Shown here: positions 33,401-43,880 of the stretch, one piece after another
Position numbering within the stretch: the first letter of the stretch is position 1
Layout of the letters: each line of letters opens with the position of its first letter
Assembly: GCF_907165205.1 (NCBI RefSeq)
Contig: NC_058196.1
Coordinates: 21,866,501-21,930,500 of the forward strand
Direction: 5' to 3'
DNA from: Coccinella septempunctata
Taxonomy: Eukaryota; Arthropoda; Insecta; Coleoptera; Coccinellidae
Length of the DNA: 64,000 nucleotides
Made by a program: the position numbers and the translations under genes
Notes under the pieces: model-generated
What the model was told of the DNA's origin: nothing
The model's database searches: none
Seen by the model: only the letters and a program-made list of their open reading frames with translations

Positions 33401-36400
33401 GCTTACAAACGGTCTAGGGTCGTATCAGGATCTATTTCAGTAATCATTTTCAATTTTTTCTTCAAATTTGGTCATTCTGAAAATTCTGTATAGGGTAATT
33501 TTTGGTGAAACGTTTAATTTTGACCAGTTCTACCTTCTGTTGGAAAATACTTATAATGATACGTATATATCTTTATGCATAATGAGTTGTTTAGTTGGAC
33601 CCATCATCAGGATCATATCCCAAGGTTCTCACGTGAGGTAAATATTGTTATTTCAGGGTGGTGTAGATTATCTGATAGGAAGGGCAAACAACAATTCGGT
33701 AGACCTCAATAGAAACTTCCCAGACTTGGATAGGATAATGTTCTCCCACGAACAGAACCATGTAGATCGGAACAACCATCTACTTCAAGAGATCACTTCA
33801 TTGAAGGAGCCCGTAAGTATCAATTCATTCATCCAGTTATACTTGAAGCTCTCCTACACCAGAACTACCATTCTAGAATCTAAAATACCTCTCCCAAAGG
33901 CAACTATTAGATAGGTATACTGTATACTGGCTACACCACGTTACATATTAGCTATACTAGTTAGGAAATCCCATGGGCATTGCTTATGATCACATCGATT
34001 ATGTTATGTGTGAAAATAGTGATTCATTGAATTTTTCCAGCTCCAACCAGAAACTAGGGCTGTCATAAGACTGATAATGCAGGTACCGTTCGTTCTATCA
34101 GCCAACTTACACGGAGGAGATCTTGTCGCCAACTACCCCTACGACGAGAGCAAAACCGGAAAGATGACTGGAGAATATTCCACAACCCCGGACGATCAAA
34201 CTTTCAGGTAAGCTGGATAGAAGGACTTTGAGCCCCAAATGTGCAACAAAATCGTCATTTCAGACATCTCGCTCTGCAATATTCCCTCTACCACGCGGAC
34301 ATGGCCGATCCCAAGAGGAAAAGTTGCGGGGACATAGAGAGCGTCAAATTTCCAAAACAGGGAGGCATCACCAACGGCGCCAAATGGTACAGTCTCAAAG
34401 GAGGTAAGTTTCGGAAAAGACTGCCTAGAAGTCGTTTAGATGAGTATTGTTCTTGCAGGTATGCAAGATTTCAACTATTTATCAAGTAACGATTTCGAAA
34501 TCACCTTGGAATTGGGCTGTACCAAATATCCGTCTGAGGATGTTCTTGAGCAAGAGTGGGAGAGGAACAAGAAGGCCTTGGTCAACTTCATATGGCAGGT
34601 GAAAAATTATGTTGGGACTCTAATTATTACTTAGGTTGTTCTTCCAAGAGGGTGACCTAATTCTCGCCACAACGAGTTTTATAAACCATACGTGTTTCGT
34701 TATTGCAATGGCATCTTCAGGTGGGTGAGTCAGGTTCCAACCTATGTTCTTTCATGCAGATGCACGTTAATTGCATTTAATGAAGAGCAAATGGAATATC
34801 AATACAAATAAGCCATTATATCCGCTATTTAGTTAGATCAGTAACGTAGGTCATCCGACGATCGGAGTTTTAGGTATATCTCCTTCTTTAGTAGTTTCAG
34901 ATTTGCGACTGAATAGATCCGCTTATTAGGTGGCTGCTTCTTCTCTTCCTCTCTTCGGTCTTATATGGATAGAACTGCATTTTTATATCTTGCATCTGCG
35001 ATATACAAGAGGCCATTCTTTCTCGATCTTAAATTCCCAGGTGACCTCATTACAGAGTAGGTATATGTAGCAGAAACATATCCAGTGTTCCTTTACTTTG
35101 AATATAGCATTCAGAGCACAAATATGGAACAGTTATATAGCAGCGTTGCTCCTATGTCCGCCTCAAACAAGAAACACATCTCCTTTATGAAGAGAGCATA
35201 AATAGTTCAAATATGCATCTCACAAATGTTTGTTCCATATGAGATCCATATGTTATACCTTTATGTGATATCAAAAAATTTTCTTCTTGACAACGCTCCA
35301 ACAGAACATGATAAATTATGGAAATTAAAAATCAGTTAATAGAACAGGTTCAAGCAGTTTCATGCGTTCCATGAAGAGGACTAATCTTTTAGCATAGGTA
35401 ATAAAGTTTTAAGAAAAATTGTACCTATGTTATGCGCTCTGACAATTTGAAGTATACTATATATGGATAAATTTCTGAAGAAAATTCGCAGGTCATTATA
35501 TATTTTCAAATATGCTGGATATTATAAAGCCATAGCCTATTAAGCTCCGTAGGACTGCTATGAAAACACAAGAAATGATTTATTGAGCTACATATCGACA
35601 TCCAAAGCACTTCCTTTTCAATAATTCACCATTTCACTGGAAAACCCCTGTGACACACAAATAACTAATTGAACGTTCAATATCTGCACTCCACTTTCAC
35701 TAATCCACTATTCAACTAAAAAAATGTCTATGTAACAAAAAAAAAATGATAATAAATACATATCCATATTAATTGAAACATGGCAAATATAGAACAAAGT
35801 TGCAAATATGTTACTTGGATTTCATGGAGCGGGAACATGTGGATATAATTTGGATACAGCACAAAGACATCTCAAAAAAATCGTATCAGACAAGTAATGG
35901 TTAAAGAAAAATAATACATAACAAAGTTCCCTATTAGATCTCCCAAGAAAACATTAGAAATATATGTTACCTACTGGTCACCTTGGGTTTCCACTTGAAA
36001 TAAGGAAGTTCTTGATGAAAACACAAATCAAAATTCAGTATTCCTTTGTAAACTGTCTCTCTAAAAGTTTTTCATCAAGATAACAGAGAAATGTAATATA
36101 TGGCTATATGGCTGTACCTACTAGCAAGTTGCTAGGATCATTTTTGTAATCATCCTGGATCCTGAACAGGGAATATTCATCTAACAGCTCAAATATATCT
36201 GAATAGCTTAGGAGAGTACCAGTAAGGTTAGAATCCAAATCACAGTAGAATTTTATTGGGAATCTAGAAATTTATCAGGAATGCCATTTGAAAAATTTAA
36301 AAAAGCTACCTACTTGTGCGGTATAACCGGAAGTGACAAGAAACTTTAAAATATTTTTAATTCTGGTAGAAAATATTTTTTGTAGTTCTCCGTATATAAT

Positions 36401-38606
36401 TCTGGTTGACATGAAGGAAGAATCATGTAGATCTGCTTCAGCACTCCCAAAAAATACTAATTTTTTTTTATTTGTTTCCAGTGATCAATGGGTATGAAAA
36501 TGTAATACAGAAACCGAAGTGGTTCTTTTTTTTCCACTGGCTTGAAGATGCTATTGCGATTACCGCATCATTAATGTGATTGTATTTCATTTTTTCTTTC
36601 AATTTTACTTCCTGTTTTCCTTTGGTACTAATTTCCTTCCATTTTAGAGTCACATCGGTGTCAAAGGTATAGTGTACGACAGCGTTTCTAAATTGGGCAT
36701 ACCCAATGCAGTAATTCATGTAAAAAATATAACGTCGCCAATAGCCACTGACATACAACATGACATCACTTCGGGTAAGTATAAAACTGATAAAACTACA
36801 AAAAATATTTACATTTGACATTTTTTTCCAGTTCACGATGGCGACTACTTCCGATTGCTGACGCCAGGACATTATAAAATAACCGCCTACCGCGATGGTT
36901 ATTTACCTCACACAAGAGTAGTAACAGTGGTTAACAAACCTCACACACAAGCCCAGAGGGTGGACTTCGCACTCAAACCCATTTCGGTAAGATCAATCTT
37001 GATTATACTTTTGCATGATGCGTTTGGTGTTTTTTATTGTAGCGCACTGTACGAAAGACGATCCGAAGATGTTTCCCTTTCAGGAAGTGAGTAATGTATT
37101 CGAATCACTTGCACCAATTATGCCTAAAATATTTTTACCAAGCCTAACAAGTCTGTTTAGTAGTAACTATGCTGCTATTATATTTTGCTTTTCTTACTTC
37201 CTTATGCACGAATTATTCCAATCTATTGGAAGGAGCTACTACTACTTCAAAACTTCACATTTTACATCTAAGGGTATCTATATATAAGTCGAGCAATATT
37301 GCATGTATTTTGAAGATTGATACAGGATGAGTCTTAGACTTGTACAAATATTTCTGCAGTAGATTTTTGAGGTCAAAATAAACACTTTTTCCATGCCATT
37401 TTTTCCGATTCGGTCCTGATAAAAAGATATACCCCTTTTAAGTTTTCATAATGAGCTGTGCCACTCCTGGAAAAACAAAATTTCCTTCAGAATAACTAGC
37501 TATCGGACCTCAGCTAGGTTAGGGGATGAAGTAAGATGGCACAGACTTACGGCGGTTCACCTCTAGGGGCGTTCTGCACCCCCCGAGTATCCACGCCAGC
37601 GGGGTATCGTACTACCAGCAGAGGTGAACATTACAAAAGGGTGGATTGAAAATTGAAGCTGTATATTTATTCACATTAAGTGTATACACCAGAAATTTCT
37701 GGGAAAGCATAGCATGGCCTCTGGAGAGCAAATGGACTAAATTCTTTTATTCATTATTTCCGAGGAAACTTCTGAAATTATTTGAAATACAAAAGGAGGG
37801 AAATTTTTATCTGTAGGGGGACATTTTATATTCCAATCAATTTGTATCATTCCTGTGAGCGTGGCCCCTTGTTGTAAAGGTAATTCTATTGCAATAAAAC
37901 ATTTAAATAATGAAACTACTATCGAAGACTTTCAAAATCTTGTCTATTATTTTGTAAACAAAATATAACCTGTTTTTAAATCCAACTTGAAATTCTCGGC
38001 ATGCTGTACGTGTCCTTACTTTCAATTCTTCTACATCTCGGTGCTGTGTTCTATATATACAACCGACTTTGAATATTTCCAGAGCAAAAAATCTAAAGTT
38101 GTAAGGTCTGGGGAGCATTGTGGATTGTGGCCAATCAATCGGCCCTCTTCTGCCAATTCATTTCTGCTGGAAATAATAAGTGGGCTATTGACCTCACAAA
38201 TAGTCAACGAGGCTCCGGGGCATTCTTTTCAATTCCGATTCAAATAGTAAAAATTTTTGAAATCCACATGTTAAATAAAATAAATTACCTGCTCTAGCCA
38301 CTCTTGTACCTGCTCGAAAATTGCTCTGAATGTTCTGCAAACTTTCATTATCTGATCTTTAGATTTTTGGAAGAAATGTTAAATGCGTGTTCATATATCT
38401 TCTCGTTCAGTATCAAATATTTCAGTTTACTGAACAACTTTATAGAGTCGTCCTTAACTTCTCTCAACTTTATTTTTCAGCTGCCCCCCTATATTCGGAT
38501 ACAATCCGATAATTTTATTGATTCTAAACCAGAAGAATTATTTTCACCTGACCAGAAATGGAGCAATTGGGTGAACAATAACGAGGAGCCCATAGCTTTG
38601 GAATAG
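27455..38606 (+). CDS. Secreted zinc carboxypeptidase, M14 family CPE/CPD/CPM type, complete, 9 exons
   Basis: Removes C-terminal Lys or Arg from peptides in the secretory pathway or outside the cell. Exons: 27455-27671, 32925-33121, 33657-33812, 34041-34207, 34264-34403, 34459-34598, 36648-36774, 36832-36986, 38481-38606. They join in phase to 475 codons (474 aa), the size of carboxypeptidase E. Residues 1 to about 16 are a signal peptide. The catalytic domain has zinc ligands H84 and E87 (NMHGNE) and H214 (NLHGG). Substrate-binding N156-R157 lie in DLNRNFPD, and the catalytic base is E310 (FEITLELGC). NPDG at 128 and GGMQDFNYL are also kept. A transthyretin-like domain follows (about 340-433: GVKGIVYDS, GDYFRLLTPGHYKITAYRDG). 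The C-terminus (about 434-474) is acidic and polar with no transmembrane segment or obvious GPI signal. All active-site residues are present, so it should be active. Closer assignment to CPE, CPM or one CPD-like unit needs phylogeny. A skipped exon-like block at 37043-37086 is discussed in the findings. Confidence 0.94.
28082..28930. mobile_element. Tc1-like end with a nested inverted-repeat element
   Basis: ACACTGCTCAAAAAATGGAA at about 28082 is a Tc1-type terminal repeat, also seen near 53002 and 58151. The element at 28160-28762 lies inside this relic. No transposase motif remains. Confidence 0.5.
28160..28762. mobile_element. Inverted-repeat element family F, about 600 bp with about 90-bp terminal repeats
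   Basis: The left end begins TACAGGGTGTGCAAAATTCG and continues CTACTGAGGGGATCTCGAGA and GGATGACACATTTCCGAGCT. The right end is the inverse with few changes, finishing GCTCACCCTGTA. A second inverted pair (AACTTGAACCTTCTGC / AAGGTTCAAGTTTC) lies inside. Non-coding. It shares the TACAGGGTG terminus with family A but not the interior. In intron 1 of the carboxypeptidase gene. Confidence 0.85.
28936..29325. mobile_element. Inverted-repeat element family A, copy 3 (internally deleted)
   Basis: The left end is TACAGGGTGAGTCTTTGAG. The right block is GGTATAGGAAAAAAGTTTCTC and TTTTGACCTCAAGAATCTAC. About 250 bases of interior are missing compared with full copies. Confidence 0.82.
29390..30195. repeat. 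Inverted repeat pair around CTCGAGCGTGTC, with a C16 run
   Basis: AACGATCATTGTACATACTC plus GAGCG near 29405 is mirrored near 30145-30185 (CGCTCGAGTATGTACAAGTA and ACG). The same core, ACTCGAGCGTGTCAGATT, also occurs at about 28857, and a variant at about 29550. A run of 16 C at 30066-30081 is the only long homopolymer of G or C seen here. May be a foldback element; borders are uncertain. Confidence 0.5.
30196..32590. other. Carboxypeptidase intron 1, remainder
   Basis: AT-rich with no exon recognised. A segment near 31185-31215 (TGTTTCGCTCTCACAATAGC, ATCTTCAGC) resembles one near 34690-34720 (TGTTTCGTTATTGCAATGGC, ATCTTCAGG), so a further dispersed repeat family is likely. A repeat end TACAGGGTGTTGTTTGGACA lies at about 32605. 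Confidence 0.4.
33416..33560 (+). repeat. Dispersed repeat family C (copy)
   Basis: Matches 10201-10330 over CAGGATCTATTTCAGTAAT-like, GTCATTCTGAAAATTCTG-like and TTTTGACCAGTTCTACCTTC blocks. Located in carboxypeptidase intron 2. Confidence 0.6.
34599..36647. other. Carboxypeptidase intron 6
   Basis: No exon was recognised. It separates the last catalytic-domain exon from the first transthyretin-like-domain exon, so the domain border falls exactly on this intron. The minus-strand open frame at 36468-36872 is a shadow of the next exons. Confidence 0.5.
37319..37503. mobile_element. Inverted-repeat element family A, left-end fragment
   Basis: Begins TACAGGATGAGTCTTAGAC and keeps GATTTTTGAGGTCAAAATAA and AGATATACCCCTTTTAAG. 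It ends abruptly after AGAATAACTAGCTAT at 37503, where unrelated sequence begins. Confidence 0.8.
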
Positions 38607-38726
38607 AGCTGGTGATAGAGGAGAGAACTGGAGCGGACAGAAAACCGACATAACACAACGTAAAAAATCCATATAATAGTCGGGTCGCGATAGAATGGAT
38701 AATTTTCGTTTAGAGATTCCTACTGT

Positions 38727-38732
38727 AATAAA
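38727..38732 (+). promoter_or_regulatory. Polyadenylation signal AATAAA of the carboxypeptidase gene
   Basis: AATAAA 121 bases past the stop. A second AATAAA lies about 120 bases further on. Confidence 0.5.
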
Positions 38733-38993
38733 CCAAATTATCTATGTTGAATGAAATCAATTGGGATGAATATAATGAAACTTATTTTCTCATTGTCTCT
38801 CGTTATTATTCTTGTTTCAGAGTTGATTTGTAATATAGTGTTGAGAATAAATTTTTGGTTAGATTATCCTTGTGTTATTTCCCCCTCTTAACTGAGCCCT
38901 TCAGGTGATTTTTTATGAATAGGATGATGCGAACTACAATTATAGTATGTTTTATCCTTTATATAAAACTCTACAGCGTGATAAAGTAAACTA

Positions 38994-39624
38994 TACAGGG
39001 TAAGTATCTGACTCGTACAAATATTTCAACAGTCAAATGCCCTGATAAAAAGATCATTTTAAGTTTTCATAATGAGCTGTGCCACCACTGAAAAAACAAA
39101 ATTACCTTCAGAATAACTAGCTGAATCTGTGATACTACACATGTGTTGATATTTTAAAAGGATTCGCATTTTTCGAATTTCACAAAAAAAATTTATTTTT
39201 GAACATCAAATTACTCGAAAATGGCGCATTATACGAGAAAATATGAATAATACTTCATTTTACAAAACGTTCAAATATTCATTAGATATCGTCAAACTCA
39301 GTTTCAAAAGTTGTATTCTTTGAATTTTTTGTGTTTTTATGTTACGAAATGGTCATAATGAGAAAACTGGAAGACGTGGGTGATATCTTGAGTTCGAAAC
39401 AGATTCATCGAATGAATGAAAAACTAAATTCCCAAATGAATTCCATTCGATAAAACCGTTTGTGAGATAGAACTGAAAATAACGTTTTTTTTTTAATTTT
39501 TCAACAGCCTGTATCTTTTAAACCGAGCCGATTCAGAAAAAATGGTAGAGGAAAAAAGTATTTCTTTTGACATCTAGAATCTACTCTTGAAATATTTGTA
39601 CGAGTCAACGACTCACCCTTTATA
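38994..39624. mobile_element. Inverted-repeat element family A, copy 4 (both ends present)
   Basis: The left end is TACAGGGTAAGTATCTGACT and the right end GTACGAGTCAACGACTCACC followed by CTTTATA. The interior includes the GGCGCATTATACGAGAAAAT block and the AAACCGTTTGTGAGATAGAA block shared with other copies. About 630 bases, non-coding, one of the best-preserved copies. Confidence 0.88.
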
Positions 39625-39674
39625 AGCAGCAAATGAAGTGGGACACCTAAAAAATTGCCCAAGTTTGACAATCA

Positions 39675-40665
39675 GTTTTTTTCAATCTCTTCTTGTTGTA
39701 CAGGGTGTATAAATATAAGGCTGCCAAAATTTTTTTCGACAATTTGACAATAGAAGGTCGCCTATATACTGAGTTTTTTTGATTGGGTGGATTATGTCGA
39801 CACTTGAGGATTTTTCGGATACAATGCGTTGCTATTGAAATATGGCCGTTTTATGAACTCAACGTTTTTTCTTGAAATCCTAGCTCTAACTCATTTTATC
39901 ATTTCATAAAATGATCAACTGCATTGTCCTGCATAAAGTGCTTACGATAAAAAAAAAATTAATTTAATTAAGTAAAATTTTCCACAGTTTTTTGCAGAAC
40001 TACAGCTTAAAAGGTAACATGGAGTGTGAAAATTGTTTTTATGGCGATAATGCGTTGCCTCATCGAGCATAATTAGTTCCCAAGTATCTTCGAAAGCAAA
40101 ATCCTTTAATTGTATTAAATCAACCCATTAGAGGGTTGGAGTTTTTCCTAAAGGAAAGACACCCAGAATGTCTCAGGTGAAATGGTATAGAGAGAAGGGA
40201 AAAGGCTCTCACAAAACTCCAATTTGAGCGCCTATGAATGACACTCGTTTCAATTTAATCTTCTTTCAAAGTGTAACACTCAACAAAACTCAACAAAATT
40301 TCAATGAAATTAAGGATTTTTCATCACACAATTACCTACTTACCTCATATATGCTTTGCCACTGTTTTGATCGATTTTCTTACAAAGTATTCCTTGATGC
40401 TGTTCACATTTAACCTCTGCTATGGTTTTTCAAAAAAAGACGAATTTCTCGAGAAAAACGAATTTTCATAAAAAGCGTTATTTCCAAGGCAACATGAATG
40501 TGCAACGAGTAAGTGAATTCTTCCCGAAGTATTGACCTAACAATCCACCCAACATAAAGAAAAACTTTTTAAGGCCAACATTGTTTTTAAATTCTCAGAC
40601 AAAAAGATGTAAACTTTTTGCTTCCTTATATTCTCACCCTGTACAACAAGACGATCTCGAAAAAA
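39675..40665. mobile_element. Inverted-repeat element family G, about 1 kb
   Basis: The left end contains TCTTGTTGTACAGGGTGTAT and ATATAAGG. The right end is its inverse (CCTTATATTCTCACCCTGTA, CAACAAGA). The interior differs from family A and has no open frame. The TACAGGGTG core is shared again. Confidence 0.7.
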
Positions 40666-42045
40666 AATACCCTGAACCAGTTGCTTAAAGACTAAGAATT
40701 GTGCTTCGCATCACAATGGCTAAAAATCCAATTCAAGAAAAAGAGGTGATTTCTTCTTAATCACTCTATTTAGTGAAAGGAGTCAGAATCATTAGTACCT
40801 GATTCTACCTCTTCTTTCTAAAACCTCCCTGACAATTCTATAAAATTCAACATCTTTATAAACTATATTTCAATTCCAAATTGTATCAGTCTTTCAAAAT
40901 TTTTGAAAAGGACAATAAAAAAACAAAACAGAAAAAGGACATGCTTTGAATCAATTCCAACTACTGAAAAAATTTTCATTTGGAGAAAGTTGAGAATTTT
41001 TTACTATTGGGGACACTCAACTTGTCGATAGAATTGCATTAACCTCGAATGATGTCATTCATATTCTTTTTCGACTAAAATCCATGAATAACGTAGATCA
41101 ATAAATGGAGAGCAAGACTTCAAGAGCTTCTGATCTCTTTTCATTCAACTTTGCGCACCATGTATTAAGGAATTCCACGATTGAACCAAGTCGCTCAGAC
41201 TTAATTCTGGGAACGCTGTTAATTGGCACATTTAGTCTCTACTGCTAAAGCCTCCGAGTTCATCAATTAAGACATTCATTTGTCAACCAATATATATCGT
41301 ATGTGGGCAATCTAAGTAGGACAAGTAGTGTCAATTAAAAATTTTCGATTATATCTCCACTCTACAAAGCTACGTATGTATTATTCGCCGTAGATGAAAT
41401 GTTAACATTTCCTGTTGCACCTGCACAGATACATTCCTACGATTCGATCATTAGGAATTCGAAAGGCGTATATTTTCGTTTGTAAAGTTTGTTATTGATG
41501 CAATATTATCTCTTCACAATCGAGCAATGGTTTCTACAAGAGTCTTGGAAGTTTCCGTTGGTAAAGGAAGTCAGAAATCTCAGAGAATAGGTGTAGTAAG
41601 GGGTGCACCAGTAGTCAACTCATTGATGAGCAGCCAGTGGTGGTCTATTTGAAATAGACCACACATATAGTGCCTATATCTCTAGGTATAAGTGTAATAT
41701 AAGCTATAATTTTTAAACCAAACTACTTTGAAACTTTTTGTTATTTGAAAAGGGAAATAAAATCATTTTTCGATACTGGAGAAAATATTCCTCTCACGTT
41801 CTCGAAGAGCAACTCTTTTAGTGATGAATCTTGAAATTTCATCAGCTGGGTGTAATCGTTCTGTCTTGACGATTCTTTAACTGGCTCCATCTTCTTGGGA
41901 ATTTTTGAAGATCACTTAGGGAGTGATTTTCTTCTGCAGCTGCTTCTGTTTGTGGCATACTTTGCCAGGTTCAAGTTTGGAGGGGGCCTTTTCAAACAGT
42001 TGCAGCAGAATGTTGTTCAGTTTTTTGTTGCTGGCACCTGAGTAG
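40666..42045. other. Intergenic between carboxypeptidase and mariner copy 1
   Basis: No gene was recognised. A near-perfect 11-base-arm hairpin (GTGGTCTATTTGAAATAGAC, then CAC) occurs at 41640-41662. Confidence 0.45.
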
Positions 42046-43168
42046 ACAGCAGCATAGTTGGAGTGTCGAGCCATCATCAAGTGCCTGTATTTAAAAGGGT
42101 TAAGTGGTAAGCAGATTTACGAAGATATGCTTAATATCCTTGGTGATCAATGTACTTCGTATGCGACTGTGAAAAATTGGACTACAAGCTTCAAAAGAGG
42201 TAAATTTTCCATTGAAGATGATGACCAATCGGGAAGGCCAGTTTCTGTGTCAGTCCCAGAAAATATCGATGCTTTTCATGACATGATTTTATCAGACCGT
42301 CGAATTGGGCTAAAACGGATATCTGAACAACTGAATATTTCATACGAACCCGTTCATAATATAGTTCACGTCAATTTGGACATGAGAAAAATTGCTGCAA
42401 AATGGATCCCCAAATGTTTGGATGTTGACCAAAAGCGTACAAGGGTAGAAGCATCGCGTTCGATCTTTGCTCGATTTGATAACGATGTAGAGTTCTTAAA
42501 CCGAATTGTTACTATGGATGAGACTTGGGTACATTTTTCTACTATCCAGAAACAAAGCAACAATCGATGGAATGGCGACACTCTGGTTCCCCAAGGCCTA
42601 AGAAGTTTCGTGTCCAAAAATCTGCTGGAAAAGTTGTTGCTTCAGTTTTTTGGGATTGCCATGGAGTAATCATGATTGATTTTTTTGGATAAGGGTAGAA
42701 CAATAACCGGAGATTACAATTCGACATTACAGACCACTATACGGGAAAAAATTGAAGAGAAAAGACGCGGAAGGCTATCCAAAGGTGTTTCATTTTGCAG
42801 GACAACGCCCCTGCCTGCACACAAATCTCATGTTGCCATGCAAACAATTCGTGATTTAGGGTTTGAATTACTAGAACACCCCTTTATTCACTGGATTTGG
42901 CTCCATTCAACTATCATCTCTTTCCTCAACTGAAAAAAAGTTTAAAAGATCGTAAATTTTCCTCCAACGAGGAGGTAATAAAAGCTGTGGAGGTCTGGTT
43001 CGCAGAGCAAGAAGAAAACATTTTTTTTGAATGGTCTAGAGACGTTGCAGGTTCGCTGTAATAAATGTATTCAATTAAGAGGAAAATATGTTGAGTAGTA
43101 AAATATTTTGATATTGAAATTGTTGTGTTCTATAACAGGCTAAGAATTTTTCAATATAGCCTCGTATT
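42046..43168 (+). mobile_element. mariner element copy 1, 5' truncated
   Basis: The transposase relic begins abruptly inside the N-terminal region, and the left terminal repeat is missing. The right end, TTCTTAGCCT on the reverse strand through TCAATATAGCCTCGTA, matches the right ends of the other two mariner copies. Upstream of the Fer gene. Confidence 0.85.
42058..43062 (+). pseudogene. mariner transposase, inactivated
   Basis: Reads RAIIKCLYLKGLSGKQIYED and YATVKNWTTSFKRGKFSIED (helix-turn-helix region), GRPVSVSVPENIDAFHDMIL, then the first catalytic Asp in TMDETWVHF. Frameshifts follow near HFSTIQKQ and after FFGIAME. The third block, around LEHPFIHWIWL, is out of frame compared with the intact YSPDLAPSDYH of the family. 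D,D34D mariner type. Confidence 0.88.
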
Positions 43169-43770
43169 ATTTGTTGTTTCTCTTTGCGCTGAACGTATCT
43201 ATAATTTTTCCCCATCAGGGAGCCAAACAGCAATAGGCAAGTCCAATGCATGAATGGGCGACTTCTCTGTTTATAAATTTGAATACGCGCGAAATAACGC
43301 CAGTGCTCTCTTCATTTTTTGGGTCCATTCTTCGATCTTCAATTCATCAATCACGGAGCTATAAGTACTAAAAAGGATCAATCAATTGTCCCAATCAAGA
43401 CAATCTACTTTTCGCGATCCCTCAATGGCCCAAAACGAACCCCTTCTTCGCGACTAGACATAACAGGTATATCGCTATTTATCTGACCGTTCTTTGTTGT
43501 CTACTTTCATGAAACGCAGTCGCAGCGCCCACAGATGACGTCGTTTTGTTTAACAGGTAAAAAGGACCGCTACTACGCATACTTTACTCAAAAATAGCCA
43601 GTGAACGCCTTCGCTTTAGCGCGCTCGCATCAAGTCGGCCGTGTCTCCATACGAACTCGAAACGAATCAATAAAACGAATCGAGCATCGACGGTTTACAG
43701 TTATATCCTATATCTAATCGAACGTATCGTCAACCGAGGTGAAACTAGACCGCGGTCTTTACCGTCCACG
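43169..43770 (+). promoter_or_regulatory. Probable promoter and 5' leader region of the Fer/Fps gene
   Basis: More GC-rich than its surroundings, with several CpG-containing words and a CRE-like TGACGTCG at about 43528. No TATA box was placed with confidence. The transcription start cannot be set from sequence alone. Confidence 0.35.
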
Positions 43771-43869
43771 ATGAGAACCAGCGAAAATAGATGACAGCAG
43801 GCCAAGGAGAAGACTCAGGTGAAACAACTCGCGAAACTTGACGAATTTCGACCAGTGAGGAAGATGTGA
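43771..43869 (+). promoter_or_regulatory. Cluster of three short upstream ORFs before the Fer/Fps start
   Basis: uORF1 43771-43794 (7 codons plus stop) overlaps uORF2 43791-43841 (16 codons plus stop) by ATGA. A minimal start-stop ATGTGA lies at 43864-43869, eleven bases before the main ATG. If the leader is transcribed through here, these would lower or tune translation. Confidence 0.5.
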
Positions 43870-43880
43870 AACTGCCCAAA

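Noticed and set aside
36468..36872. 134-codon minus-strand open frame
   Set aside because: Overlaps carboxypeptidase exon 7 and the start of exon 8 on the opposite strand; chance frame.
41640..41662. Short perfect hairpin as a possible terminator or RNA element
   Set aside because: Eleven-base arms are expected by chance occasionally in 64 kb, and no gene ends there.
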